DNA of 64,000 nucleotides from an uncultured Muribaculaceae bacterium (lineage in GTDB: Bacteria > Bacteroidota > Bacteroidia > Bacteroidales > Muribaculaceae): NCBI GenBank assembly GCA_910579675.1, contig CAJTUF010000010.1:27868-91867 (forward strand). The letters are read 5' to 3'. The notes beneath the pieces are model-generated. The model worked only from the letters and a program-made list of their open reading frames with translations. It searched no databases and was not told the DNA's origin. This document shows, piece by piece, positions 53,765-62,519 of this stretch. Position numbers and translations under genes: made by a program. How positions within the stretch are numbered: position 1 is the stretch's first letter; each line of letters starts with the position of its first letter.

Positions 53765-55111
53765 ATGAGATTTTTCGAGACAATAAAAAATATCTGGACA
53801 ATCGATGAGCTCAGAAACCGCATCGGCATCACGCTGTTGCTCGTTCTGGTCTACCGCCTCGGTTGCTACGTCGTGCTCCCGGGCATCAGCCCTGCCGATC
53901 TCGACGCTCTCAGCAACTTTACCAACAAGAGCGGTCTGATGCAGCTTCTCGATATGTTCTCGGGCGGCGCCTTCTCCCAGGCCTCCATCTTCGCCTTGGG
54001 TATCATGCCCTATATCACGGCTTCGATCGTGATACAGCTTCTGGGCATGGTTCTTCCCTCGTTCCAGAAGATGCAGCGCGAGGGGGAGAGCGGACGTCAG
54101 AAGCTCAACCAGTACACCCGCTATCTCACCGTCCTGATCCTTCTGCTTCAGGGCCCTGCTTTCCTGGTCAACATCCGCATTCAGGTTGCAGCCGCAGGCG
54201 GCGGATCTGACATGGGCTTCTGGACCATCGCTTACCTCACGGTGATTCTTGCCGCCGGCTCCATGTTTATCATGTGGCTTGGTGAGCGCATCACTGACCG
54301 AGGCATTGGCAACGGTATCTCGTTCATCATTCTTGTAGGTATCATTGCCCGCCTCCCCGAGGCTCTCGGCTTCGAGTTCATGTCGCGTCTGCCCGGTTCG
54401 ACCGGTTCGCAGGGCGGCCTGATCATGTTTGTCGTTGAGCTGATTCTGCTTTTCGCAGTCACTGTAGGCGCAGTGTTGCTCGTGCAGGGCACCCGCAAAG
54501 TCCCCGTGCAGTATGCCAAGCGCATGGTAGGCAACCGCCAGTATGGTGGCGCCCGCCAGTATATCCCTCTCAAGGTCAACGCAGCTGGTGTGATGCCTAT
54601 CATCTTTGCCCAGGCAATCATGTTTATCCCCATCACTCTCGCCGGTTTCAGCACTGAGAGCACCAACGGTTTCGTTGCAGCATTCTCCGACATCAACGGT
54701 TTCTGGTATAACTTCGTCTACTTTATCCTTATCGTAGCATTTACCTACTTCTACACCGCTGTTACCGTTCGCCCCAACGATATCGCTGAAAATATCAAGA
54801 ACAACAACGGCTTCATCCCCGGCGTGAAACCCGGCAAGAAGACCGCCGACTATCTTGATTCGATCCTGTCGCGCATCACCCTGCCCGGATCGATCTTCCT
54901 CGGCATTGTGGCCATCCTTCCCGCCTTCGCCCGTTTCTTCGGCGTGAGTCAGAACTTCGCCCAGTTCTTCGGAGGCACATCGCTCCTGATTCTTGTTGGT
55001 GTGGTGCTCGACACCCTTCAGCAGATCGAGAGCCACCTGATGATGCACCACTACGATTCGCTCATGCGCGACGGAAAGATCAAGGGCCGCACCACAGGCA
55101 ACGCTTATTGA
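53765..55111 (+). CDS. secY: Preprotein translocase subunit SecY
   Basis: 448 residues, ten transmembrane helices, forming the protein-conducting channel with SecE (35682-35882) and SecG. Helix 1 is at about 20-40 (LLLVLVYRLGCYVVLPG), the plug and helix 2 include FSGGAFSQASIFALGIMPYITASIVIQLL, and cytoplasmic loops carry GQKKLNQYTRY-like and RVFVQGTRKVPVQYAKRMVGNRQ-type segments. Placement after rplO is the conserved spc-cluster position. Confidence 0.98.
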   Translation: MRFFETIKNIWTIDELRNRIGITLLLVLVYRLGCYVVLPGISPADLDALSNFTNKSGLMQLLDMFSGGAFSQASIFALGIMPYITASIVIQLLGMVLPSFQKMQREGESGRQKLNQYTRYLTVLILLLQGPAFLVNIRIQVAAAGGGSDMGFWTIAYLTVILAAGSMFIMWLGERITDRGIGNGISFIILVGIIARLPEALGFEFMSRLPGSTGSQGGLIMFVVELILLFAVTVGAVLLVQGTRKVPVQYAKRMVGNRQYGGARQYIPLKVNAAGVMPIIFAQAIMFIPITLAGFSTESTNGFVAAFSDINGFWYNFVYFILIVAFTYFYTAVTVRPNDIAENIKNNNGFIPGVKPGKKTADYLDSILSRITLPGSIFLGIVAILPAFARFFGVSQNFAQFFGGTSLLILVGVVLDTLQQIESHLMMHHYDSLMRDGKIKGRTTGNAY

Positions 55112-55169
55112 TCCCGTCCCGTCATCATCTATGGCCAGTATTAATGAATCTGACTGTCATTAACCACCG

Positions 55170-55952
55170 ATGATATATCTCAAGACACCTGAGCAACTCG
55201 AGCTCATGCGCAACGCAGCCACCCTCGTGAGCCGCACACTTGGCGAGATAGCCAAGTGGGCGCTCCCGGGAGTGACTACCCGCAAAATCGACACCGTGGC
55301 CCGCGAATTTATCCGCGACAATGGCGGCATACCAGCGTGCCTCGGCTACGGAGGCTTTCCCGGCACCGTGTGCTGTGAGGTAAACGAAACTGTTGTCCAC
55401 GGCTTCCCCTCGCAGTACGAACTGCGCGAAGGCGACATTTTTGGCGCCGACACCGTGGTTGAGCTCGACGGTTTCTGCGGCGATATGTGCTACACCTTCC
55501 CTATCGGTGAGGTGGATGAGAAAGTCCTCGCGCTCCTTCGCACTACCAAGGAATCGCTTTATGTAGGCATCGAGGCCTGCCGCCCCGGCCATCGTATAGG
55601 CGACATCTCCAATGCAGTGCAGACATATTGCGAGCGACGCGGATATTCGGTGGTGCGCGAGATGTGTGGCCACGGTATCGGAGCCAAGATGCACGAAGAT
55701 CCTGAAGTGCCCAACTTCGGTCGCCGAGGCATAGGCCCTGTGATCCGAAACGGCATGTGTCTCTGCATCGAGCCTATGATCAATATGGGTTCACGCAACA
55801 TAGTGATCGAACGCGACGGATGGACTTGCCGCACCCGCGACCGCAAGCCTTCCGCCCACTACGAGCACACCCTCGCCATCCACGACGACATCACCGAGGT
55901 GCTCACCACGTTTGACTACGTGGCCCAGGAGCTCGGCGACAGATTTATCTAA
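55170..55952 (+). CDS. map: Type I methionine aminopeptidase
   Basis: 260-residue M24A metalloenzyme that removes initiator Met. Metal-binding residues appear in VVELDGFCGDMCYTFPIG (two Asp), GHGIGAKMHEDPEVPNF (His), CIEPMINMG (Glu) and YEHTLAI (Glu near the end). Lies between secY and infA, as in many Bacteroidetes and Firmicutes. Confidence 0.97.
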   Translation: MIYLKTPEQLELMRNAATLVSRTLGEIAKWALPGVTTRKIDTVAREFIRDNGGIPACLGYGGFPGTVCCEVNETVVHGFPSQYELREGDIFGADTVVELDGFCGDMCYTFPIGEVDEKVLALLRTTKESLYVGIEACRPGHRIGDISNAVQTYCERRGYSVVREMCGHGIGAKMHEDPEVPNFGRRGIGPVIRNGMCLCIEPMINMGSRNIVIERDGWTCRTRDRKPSAHYEHTLAIHDDITEVLTTFDYVAQELGDRFI

Positions 55953-55992
55953 TCACAACCAACCATAGAGCTTTTTTACCCAACCAATCTAA

Positions 55993-56211
55993 ATGGCAAA
56001 ACAAGCAGCAATCGAACAGGACGGAGTAATCGTCGAAGCACTCAGCAACGCGATGTTTCGCGTCGAACTTGAAAACGGCCACGAACTCACAGCCCACATC
56101 TCCGGCAAAATGCGTATGCACTACATAAAAATTTTGCCCGGCGACAAGGTGAGAGTCGAAATGTCGCCCTACGACCTCTCGAAGGGCCGAATAGCCTTCC
56201 GCTACAAGTAA
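55993..56211 (+). CDS. infA: Translation initiation factor IF-1
   Basis: 72 residues: MAKQAAIEQDGVIVEALSNAMFRVELENGHELTAHISGKMRMHYIKILPGDKVRVEMSPYDLSKGRIAFRYK-type OB fold of standard length. Blocks the A site during initiation. 40 bases after map and 79 before rpmJ. Confidence 0.97.
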   Translation: MAKQAAIEQDGVIVEALSNAMFRVELENGHELTAHISGKMRMHYIKILPGDKVRVEMSPYDLSKGRIAFRYK

Positions 56212-56290
56212 ACTGAGCTGCAACGGCACGCGCTCGCTCCTCTTAAACCCCTACCAAGCAACACAATAACGAAAAAATAGCATAATCATC

Positions 56291-56407
56291 ATGAAAGTCA
56301 GAGCTTCCGTTAAAAAGCGCACTCCCGACTCGAAGATCGTCCGTCGCAAGGGCCGTCTTTACGTCATAAACAAGAAAAATCCTAAATATAAGCAGCGTCA
56401 AGGCTGA
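56291..56407 (+). CDS. rpmJ: 50S ribosomal protein L36, zinc-free form
   Basis: 38 residues from ATG 56291: MKVRASVKKRTPDSKIVRRK, then GRLYVINKKNPKYKQRQG. The Cys/His zinc ligands of the C-plus form are absent (KKRTPDSK and YVINKKN in place of CxxC and the later Cys), so this is the C-minus type. Just upstream of rpsM. Confidence 0.95.
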   Translation: MKVRASVKKRTPDSKIVRRKGRLYVINKKNPKYKQRQG

Positions 56408-56415
56408 ATTTTTAC

Positions 56416-56423
56416 TACTTTTG
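56416..56423 (+). promoter_or_regulatory. Possible internal promoter -7 box before rpsM
   Basis: TACTTTTG, 26 bases upstream of the rpsM start and just after the rpmJ stop; no clear -33 element. It could boost the alpha cluster. Confidence 0.35.
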
Positions 56424-56448
56424 CAAAAAAATTAGTCTTCAATAATAT

Positions 56449-56829
56449 ATGGCAGTACGCATAGTGGGAGTTGATCTCCCCCAAAACAAGAGAGGTGAGA
56501 TAGCCTTGACCTACATCTTCGGCATCGGTCGCAGCGCTGCAAAGAGCATCCTCGACAAGGCCGGAGTTGACCGCGACATCAAAGTCAAAGACTGGACCGA
56601 CGACCAGGCAGCCAAGGTTCGTGAAGTGATCTCCACCGACCATAAGGTAGAAGGTGATCTCCGCAGCGAAATCCAGCTCAACATCAAGCGTCTCATGGAT
56701 ATCGGTTGCTACCGTGGTATCCGTCACCGCAACGGCCTTCCCGTTCGCGGACAGAGCACCAAGAACAATGCCCGTACCCGCAAGGGCCGCAAGAAAACAG
56801 TCGCCAACAAGAAGAAAGCTACAAAATAA
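56449..56829 (+). CDS. rpsM: 30S ribosomal protein S13
   Basis: 126 residues: MAVRIVGVDLPQNKRGEIALTYIFGIGRSAAKSIL; RHRNGLPVRGQSTKNNARTRKGRKKTVANKKK basic tail that reaches the P site. Head protein bridging to the 50S subunit; 12 bases before rpsK. Confidence 0.98.
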   Translation: MAVRIVGVDLPQNKRGEIALTYIFGIGRSAAKSILDKAGVDRDIKVKDWTDDQAAKVREVISTDHKVEGDLRSEIQLNIKRLMDIGCYRGIRHRNGLPVRGQSTKNNARTRKGRKKTVANKKKATK

Positions 56830-56841
56830 TAATACCAGTTT

Positions 56842-57231
56842 ATGGCTAAAAAGACAGTCGCAGCTAAGAAGAGAAACGTCAAGGTCGACGCTAACGGCCA
56901 GCTCCACGTACACTCTTCCTTCAACAACATCATCGTGTGCCTGGCCAATTCCGAAGGTCAGGTCATCTCCTGGTCCAGCGCAGGTAAAATGGGCTTCCGT
57001 GGCTCTAAGAAGAATACGCCCTACGCTGCCCAGATGGCCGCACAGGATTGTGCCAAGACCGCTTTCGACCTTGGCCTCCGCAAGGTGAAGGCCTATGTAA
57101 AGGGTCCCGGCAACGGCCGCGAATCCGCCATCCGTACCATCCACGGCGCCGGCATCGAGGTAACTGAGATTATCGACGTTACTCCGCTGCCCCATAACGG
57201 CTGCCGTCCTCCCAAGCGCAGAAGAGTCTGA
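56842..57231 (+). CDS. rpsK: 30S ribosomal protein S11
   Basis: 129 residues: GQLHVHSSFNNIIVCLANSEGQVISWSSAGKMGFRGSKKNTPYAAQ, ending NGCRPPKRRRV. Platform protein contacting mRNA in the E site. Followed by a 488-base spacer instead of abutting rpsD. Confidence 0.98.
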   Translation: MAKKTVAAKKRNVKVDANGQLHVHSSFNNIIVCLANSEGQVISWSSAGKMGFRGSKKNTPYAAQMAAQDCAKTAFDLGLRKVKAYVKGPGNGRESAIRTIHGAGIEVTEIIDVTPLPHNGCRPPKRRRV

Positions 57232-57719
57232 GCCAAGTCGCGGTGTGATTTCCTTCTGCTGGGAGAACACCGCTGCGATGTAGCTGACACCACTCCTCAC
57301 GGGATTGCCGCAGGGCGCGGCAGGAGAAACAGGCCCATCAATGGTCGTCATCGGCCTACGGCGCCTCTCCGGCTAATTTTTTCGATCAATCAGCGCCCGC
57401 TTCAACGCAGCGCATATCAGTCTCTGATTATGCCGCGCTTCATTCCTGAGGCAATCGGATTTCCGTTTCCCGGAAGTCTGCAATCTCCTCTCTCCCGTGT
57501 CGAATATTGTGTGTGCCACTGCCACGGGTGCCGCAAGGCGTCGAATAGACCATACTTTTATCACCTCTCTATGGTCGCGGCTGCACGTCTTGCCAATCCC
57601 GGGCGACACCGCAGAGGATTTTTTTACTCTCCCGACAGCAGCCCTGTACCGGCATCAGACCTCACCCCTCCTCCTCGTTTACTTTCCTTTACATTACCCA
57701 AGCACAAACCCTCTTACTA
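57232..57719 (+). other. 488-base spacer between rpsK and rpsD
   Basis: No gene resembles any family; the open frame at 57430-57720 overlaps the rpsD start and is probably chance. Small inverted repeats occur (for example TGCCGC/GCGGCA near 57306-57322), but no consensus promoter was found. Confidence 0.6.
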
Positions 57720-58325
57720 ATGGCAAGATATACCGGTCCTAAGACCAAGATCGCCCGAAAATTCGGCGAGCCCATCTTCGGCCCCGACAAAGTCCTCTCC
57801 AAGAAGAACTTCCCCCCGGGTCAGCATGGCGCCAACAAGCGTCGCAAGACCTCCGAGTATGGCGTTCAGCTCCGTGAGAAGCAGAAGGCCAAATATACTT
57901 ATGGTGTTCTCGAGCGCCAGTTCCACAACCTCTTCGAGAAAGCTACCCGCATCAAGGGTATCACCGGTGAAATCCTTCTCCAGCTTCTCGAGAGCCGTCT
58001 CGACAACGTCGTTTATCGTCTGGGTATCGCCAAGACCCGCGCCGCTGCCCGTCAGATCGTCCTCCACCGCCACATCACCGTCAATGGTCAGGTTGTCAAC
58101 ATCCCTTCCTATCAGGTAAAGCCTGGCGATGTAGTTGGTGTTCGTGAAAAGGCAAAATCTCTCGAAGTTATCGCCGACTCACTGGCCGGCTTCAACCACA
58201 GCAAGTATCCCTGGATCGAATGGGACGAAGCCGCCAAGGCCGGCAAGTTCCTGCATGTTCCCGCACGCGAGGACATACCCGAGACCATCAAGGAGCAGCT
58301 CATCGTCGAGTTGTATTCTAAGTAA
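57720..58325 (+). CDS. rpsD: 30S ribosomal protein S4
   Basis: 201 residues. N-terminal segment YTGPKTKIARKFGEPIFGPDKVLSKKNFPPGQHGANKRRKTSEYGVQLREKQKAKYTYGVLERQF; the S4 domain follows (RLDNVVYRLGIAKTRAAARQIVLHRHITVNGQVVNIPSY, about 90-130). Lacks the Cys-rich zinc N-terminus. S4 represses the alpha cluster in enterics. Confidence 0.98.
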   Translation: MARYTGPKTKIARKFGEPIFGPDKVLSKKNFPPGQHGANKRRKTSEYGVQLREKQKAKYTYGVLERQFHNLFEKATRIKGITGEILLQLLESRLDNVVYRLGIAKTRAAARQIVLHRHITVNGQVVNIPSYQVKPGDVVGVREKAKSLEVIADSLAGFNHSKYPWIEWDEAAKAGKFLHVPAREDIPETIKEQLIVELYSK

Positions 58326-58342
58326 TCTTAATTTCGATCCAA

Positions 58343-59347
58343 ATGGCTATCTTAGCATTCCAGAAACCCGACAAGGTCATCATGCTCGAGGCCGACAACT
58401 CCTTCGGCAAGTTTGAGTTCAAACCCCTGGAGCCCGGCTACGGCATCACAATCGGCAACGCCCTTCGCCGTATCCTGCTTTCGTCGCTCGAAGGCTTTGC
58501 GATCTCGTCGATCCGCATCGACGGCGTTTTGCATGAGTTCGACACAATCGAAGGGGTGGTGGAAGATGTGACCAACATCATCCTCAACCTCAAGAAAGTT
58601 GATCTCAAGCAAGTCGTTGACGATGTCGATTTCGAGCGTGTCCTTATCAACGTGTCCGGCAAGGAGGAGTTCCGAGCAGGCGACATAGGTAAGGCCCTCA
58701 ACGGGTTTGAGGTTCTCAACCCTGACCTTGTAATCTGTCATTTGGCTCCCGGAGCTTCTTTCTCGATCGAGCTCACTGTCAACAAGGGTCGCGGATGGGT
58801 TCCCGCGGAAGAAAACCGCAATCCCTCCGACGATGTGAATGTGATCGCAATCGACTCCATCTACACCCCCATCAAGAATGTCAAGTACACTGTCGACAAC
58901 TTCCGTGTCGATCAGAAGACAGACTACGACAAGCTGACTATCGAGATCACCACCAACGGCTCCATCCTTCCCAAAGAGGCTCTCAAGGAAGCAGCCAAGA
59001 TCCTCATTTACCACTTCATGCTCTTCTCCGATGAGAAGATCACCCTCGAGACAACCGAAGAGGATGGCACCGAGGAGTTTGATGAGGAAGCTCTCCACAT
59101 GCGTCAGCTGCTCAAGACCAAGCTTGTCGACATGGATCTCTCAGTCCGTGCCCTCAACTGTCTGAAGAGCGCTGAGGTAGAGACCCTCGGCGAGCTCGTG
59201 CGCTACAACAAGACCGATCTGCTCAAATTCCGCAACTTCGGTCGCAAGTCGCTCACTGAGCTTGATGAGCTTCTCTCCAATCTCAACCTCCAGTTCGGGA
59301 TGGATATTTCACGATACAAACTCGATAACGACACCAACAAGCAATGA
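58343..59347 (+). CDS. rpoA: DNA-directed RNA polymerase subunit alpha
   Basis: 334 residues. N-terminal dimerisation domain (about 1-235, [32 protein letters not shown]-type core) and C-terminal domain (about 255-320) with [50 protein letters not shown]. Its TGA overlaps the rplQ ATG (ATGA). Confidence 0.99.
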   Translation: [334 protein letters not shown]

Positions 59348-59823
59348 GACATAATAAAAAATTCAACCACCTCAGCCGCAAGAAGGCTCATCGCGACTCA
59401 CTGCTCGCCAATATGACCATCGCCCTGATCATGCGCAAGCGCATTTTCACCACGCTGGCTAAGGCTAAGGCTCTCCGCGTTTACGCCGAGCCCCTTATCA
59501 ACCGTGCTAAGGACGACTCGATGGCCAACCGTCGTCTCGTCTTCAGCTACCTCCAGAACAAGGAGGCCGTCACCGAACTTTTCCGTGAGGTGGCACAGAA
59601 GATCGCCGACCGCAACGGCGGCTATACCCGTATCCTCAAGACCGGCAACCGTCTCGGCGACAATGCCAAGACCTGCTTCATCGAGCTTGTCGACTACAAT
59701 GAGGCTATGCTCAAGACCGCTGGCGAGGGCAAGAAGACCCGCACCCGCCGCTCACGTCGCAAAGCTGCTGCCGAGGCTCCCGCAGCCGAAGCTCCCGCAG
59801 CTGAAACCCCCGCTGCTGAGTAA
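59344..59823 (+). CDS. rplQ: 50S ribosomal protein L17 with alanine-rich tail
   Basis: 159 residues. The core is standard (MRHNKKFNHLSRKKAHRDSLLANM, AKALRVYAEPLINRAKDDSMANRR). The final 20 or so residues are a repetitive AEAPAAEAPAAETPAAE tail, an extension common in Bacteroidetes. It is the last gene of the alpha cluster and is closed by a strong terminator. Confidence 0.98.
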   Translation: MRHNKKFNHLSRKKAHRDSLLANMTIALIMRKRIFTTLAKAKALRVYAEPLINRAKDDSMANRRLVFSYLQNKEAVTELFREVAQKIADRNGGYTRILKTGNRLGDNAKTCFIELVDYNEAMLKTAGEGKKTRTRRSRRKAAAEAPAAEAPAAETPAAE

Positions 59824-59848
59824 CTTCAACTCCACAGATATTCTTTCC

Positions 59849-59889
59849 AGCGTCCCGGCTAAAAAAAGCAGCCGGGACGCTGTGTTTTT
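59849..59889 (+). terminator. Rho-independent terminator after rplQ
   Basis: AGCGTCCCGGC pairs with GCCGGGACGCT (11 bp) around an 11-base A-rich loop; a T5 run follows. Ends the ribosomal run that starts at rpsL. Confidence 0.88.
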
Positions 59890-59925
59890 ATACCTCCGTG
59901 TGAACCCTTTTCCGCGAAAAATTAT

Positions 59926-59933
59926 TACCTTTG
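59926..59933 (+). promoter_or_regulatory. Promoter -7 box for eno
   Basis: TACCTTTG, 66 bases before the eno start; the -33 region is not a clear TTTG. Confidence 0.55.
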
Positions 59934-59999
59934 CAGTGACATAACCCATTGTCTGACACAAACAGAGTTATAACATAAACAATAACATATCCCACCGTT

Positions 60000-61310
60000 A
60001 TGAAAATCGAAAAAATCATCGGTCGCGAGGTTCTTGACTCGCGTGGCAATCCTACCGTTGAAGTCGACGTAATCCTCGAATCTGGCGCTTTCGGCCGCGC
60101 CTCTGTTCCCTCCGGCGCTTCCACCGGCGAAAATGAAGCCCTCGAACTCCGCGACGGCGACAAGTGCCGCTACATGGGCAAGGGTGTGACCAAGGCTGTT
60201 GCCAATGTCAATGGTCCTATCGCTGAGGCCCTCGTTGGCATGTCGGCTCTCGATCAGATCCGTATCGACGAGACTATGCTCGCCCTCGACGGCACCGAGA
60301 CCAAGAGCAATCTCGGCGCAAACGCCATCCTCGGTGTTTCACTCGCCGTGGCTAAAGCTGCCGCTGACTATCTCGATCTCCCCCTTTACAAGTACATCGG
60401 TGGCTGCAACACCTACGTGCTCCCCGTGCCCATGATGAACATCATCAACGGCGGCGCCCACTCCGATGCTCCCATCTGCTTCCAGGAATTCATGATCCGT
60501 CCTGTTGGCGCTGCTTCCTTCAAGGAAGGCATCCGCATGGGTACTGAAGTGTTCCACAACCTCAAGAAGGTGCTCCACGCCCGTGGTCTCTCAACCGCTG
60601 TCGGCGACGAAGGTGGCTTTGCTCCCGCTCTCGATGGCACCGAAGATGCTCTCAATGTAATCATGGAGGCTATCAAGAAGGCTGGCTATACCCCTGGCAA
60701 GGATGTTACCATCGGTCTCGACTGCGCTTCTTCGGAGTTCTATGTTGACGGTGTTTACGACTATCATCAGCTCAAGGACGGCACCGTGAAGGAGCCCAAC
60801 GGCAAGAAGCTCACTTCCAAGGAGCAGGCCGAATATCTCGAGAAGCTCATCACCGAGTATCCCATCGACTCGATCGAAGACGGCATGGCCGAAAACGACT
60901 GGGAAGGCTGGAAGATCCTCACCGATCTCATCGGCGACCGTTGCCAGCTCGTGGGCGACGACCTTTTCGTAACCAATGTGAAGTACCTCCAGAAGGGTAT
61001 CGACCTCGGCTGCGCCAACTCTATCCTCGTTAAGGTTAACCAGATTGGCTCGCTCACCGAGACCCTCCGCGCCGTAGAGCTCGCTCAGCGCAATGGCTAC
61101 ACTGCCGTTATCTCCCACCGTTCAGGTGAGACTGAGGATGCCACCATTGCCGACATCGCAGTTGCTACCAACGCCGGCCAGATCAAGACCGGTTCGGCTT
61201 CGCGTTCCGACCGTATGGCCAAGTACAACCAGCTTCTCCGCATCGAAGAGCAGCTCGGTTGCGCAGCTGTCTATGGCTATGGCCGCAAGAGCCGTCGTCC
61301 CCAGGCTTGA
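60000..61310 (+). CDS. eno: Enolase
   Basis: 436-residue cytoplasmic glycolytic enzyme, 2-phosphoglycerate to phosphoenolpyruvate. Visible motifs: REVLDSRGNPTVEVDV, SGASTGENEALELRDGD, GDEGGFAP, SIEDGMAENDWEGW, ANSILVKVNQIGSLTET and SHRSGETEDATIADIAVA, which carry the Mg2+ ligands and the acid-base Lys/Glu residues. The N-terminal loop and length are typical. Monocistronic, with its own promoter and a terminator downstream. Confidence 0.98.
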   Translation: MKIEKIIGREVLDSRGNPTVEVDVILESGAFGRASVPSGASTGENEALELRDGDKCRYMGKGVTKAVANVNGPIAEALVGMSALDQIRIDETMLALDGTETKSNLGANAILGVSLAVAKAAADYLDLPLYKYIGGCNTYVLPVPMMNIINGGAHSDAPICFQEFMIRPVGAASFKEGIRMGTEVFHNLKKVLHARGLSTAVGDEGGFAPALDGTEDALNVIMEAIKKAGYTPGKDVTIGLDCASSEFYVDGVYDYHQLKDGTVKEPNGKKLTSKEQAEYLEKLITEYPIDSIEDGMAENDWEGWKILTDLIGDRCQLVGDDLFVTNVKYLQKGIDLGCANSILVKVNQIGSLTETLRAVELAQRNGYTAVISHRSGETEDATIADIAVATNAGQIKTGSASRSDRMAKYNQLLRIEEQLGCAAVYGYGRKSRRPQA

Positions 61311-61355
61311 GAATTCTGACAGGGCGTAGACCCTGCTGCTGAATTATCCATCATC

Positions 61356-61423
61356 ACCGCCGCGTCCTATTGAATCCCCCGTGACCCCGTGGGGCCGACA
61401 TAAGGCGCGGCGGTTTCTTTTTT
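61356..61423 (+). terminator. Terminator after eno
   Basis: ACCGCCGCG and CGCGGCGGT form a perfect 9-bp stem (61356-61364 with 61406-61414); the long loop contains a small CCCC/GGGG stem; a T-rich run with one C follows immediately. Confidence 0.75.
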
Positions 61424-61437
61424 CCTCTCATGTTGTC

Positions 61438-61821
61438 ATGATTTTTCAATTAGCTGTGATATTTCTCTTCCTTGCCTTAGGCGAATTTGTCGTGTGGTTA
61501 ACCGGAGTGCCGGTGCCGTCGTCGATCATAGGCATGGTGCTTCTTGCGGCGTCGCTCAGTTCAGGCATTCTCGACATCCGACGTGTCGACAAGGCGGCCG
61601 ACTTTCTTGTCAAAAACCTCGGCTTTTTCTTCGTGCCGGCCGGAGTGGGGCTTATCAACTGTCTTGGATTGCTGTCTGAGCAATGGATGCCTATAGTGTT
61701 TGCCTCTGTATTGTCAACGTTTGTGGTGATTGCTGCAACCGGGTGGAGCCATCAGGCGGCGCGCCGTTTTTTCTCGCATCGCAATTCAAGCAAATCTTCA
61801 CGTCATGGACTTTCTGACTAA
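61438..61821 (+). CDS. lrgA: LrgA/CidA-family membrane protein
   Basis: 127 residues with four hydrophobic helices. Family motifs include FLALGEFVVWLTGVPVPSSIIGMVLL and FFVPAGVGLINCLGLLSEQW. LrgA/CidA proteins are proposed holin/antiholin-like or metabolite (for example pyruvate) export factors acting with LrgB. The start at MIFQLAVIFLF (61438) is preferred over in-frame codons inside the eno terminator. The 3' end overlaps the lrgB start by 17 bases. Confidence 0.9.
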   Translation: MIFQLAVIFLFLALGEFVVWLTGVPVPSSIIGMVLLAASLSSGILDIRRVDKAADFLVKNLGFFFVPAGVGLINCLGLLSEQWMPIVFASVLSTFVVIAATGWSHQAARRFFSHRNSSKSSRHGLSD

Positions 61822-62506
61822 CCGCTATTTTCTGCTTGCCATCACATTCGGCGCTTTTCTTGCTGCGCGCCGCCTTCAGCGATGGGCCGGAGGCACCCCT
61901 ATCCTCAATCCCATTCTGCTTGCCATCATTGCCATTATAGCATGGCTGCTGGCGTCAGGCACACCCCATTCTGCTTATGCTCCGGCGGGCGAGTATATTG
62001 ATTTCTGGCTCAAGCCGGCTGTTGTTGCGCTCGGTGTGCCTCTCTCGCGCCAGCTTTCGGTGATCCGCCGTCAGCTCATCCCTCTCCTTGTTGCCGAGAC
62101 CATCGGTTGTGTTGTAGGTATAGTGTCGGTGGTGTTGTTTGCCGAGCTATTCGGCGCTACGCGCGATGTCGTTATGTCGCTCGTGCCTAAATCGGTCACC
62201 ACGCCTATTGCCATTGAGGTGGCACAGACCATAGGCGGCATACCTGCTCTCACGGCGGCAGTGGTTGTGGCAACGGGTATATTCGGATCCATCGCCGGCT
62301 TCAAGATGATGAGCCTATCGCGAGTCAAGAGTCCCATAGCGCAAGGAATCTCCATGGGCACGGCAGCCCATGCTGTCGGTACCTCCGCAGCTCTCGACCG
62401 CTCGGCACGCTATGGCGCTTTCTCCTCGCTCGGCCTTATCCTCAACGGCCTGCTCACGGCGTTGCTTGCGCCGTTTATACTTGCCGCGATGGGCTATTCG
62501 GTGTAA
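61805..62506 (+). CDS. lrgB: LrgB-family membrane protein
   Basis: 233 residues starting MDFLTNRYFLLAI; about seven hydrophobic helices. Signature segments are LVPKSVTTPIAIEVAQTIGG and GISMGTAAHAVGTSAALD. It pairs with LrgA in the same overlapping operon. It is convergent with the DUF1460 gene; only 13 bases separate the stops. Confidence 0.93.
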   Translation: MDFLTNRYFLLAITFGAFLAARRLQRWAGGTPILNPILLAIIAIIAWLLASGTPHSAYAPAGEYIDFWLKPAVVALGVPLSRQLSVIRRQLIPLLVAETIGCVVGIVSVVLFAELFGATRDVVMSLVPKSVTTPIAIEVAQTIGGIPALTAAVVVATGIFGSIAGFKMMSLSRVKSPIAQGISMGTAAHAVGTSAALDRSARYGAFSSLGLILNGLLTALLAPFILAAMGYSV

Positions 62507-62519
62507 ATCAGACGTGGGC

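Noticed and set aside
53438..55051. 537-codon minus-strand frame opposite rplO and secY
   Set aside because: Shadow of highly expressed genes; its translation is His/Glu-rich and resembles no family.
57430..57720. 96-codon frame before rpsD
   Set aside because: It overlaps the rpsD start, has no family resemblance and an unusual composition; considered chance.
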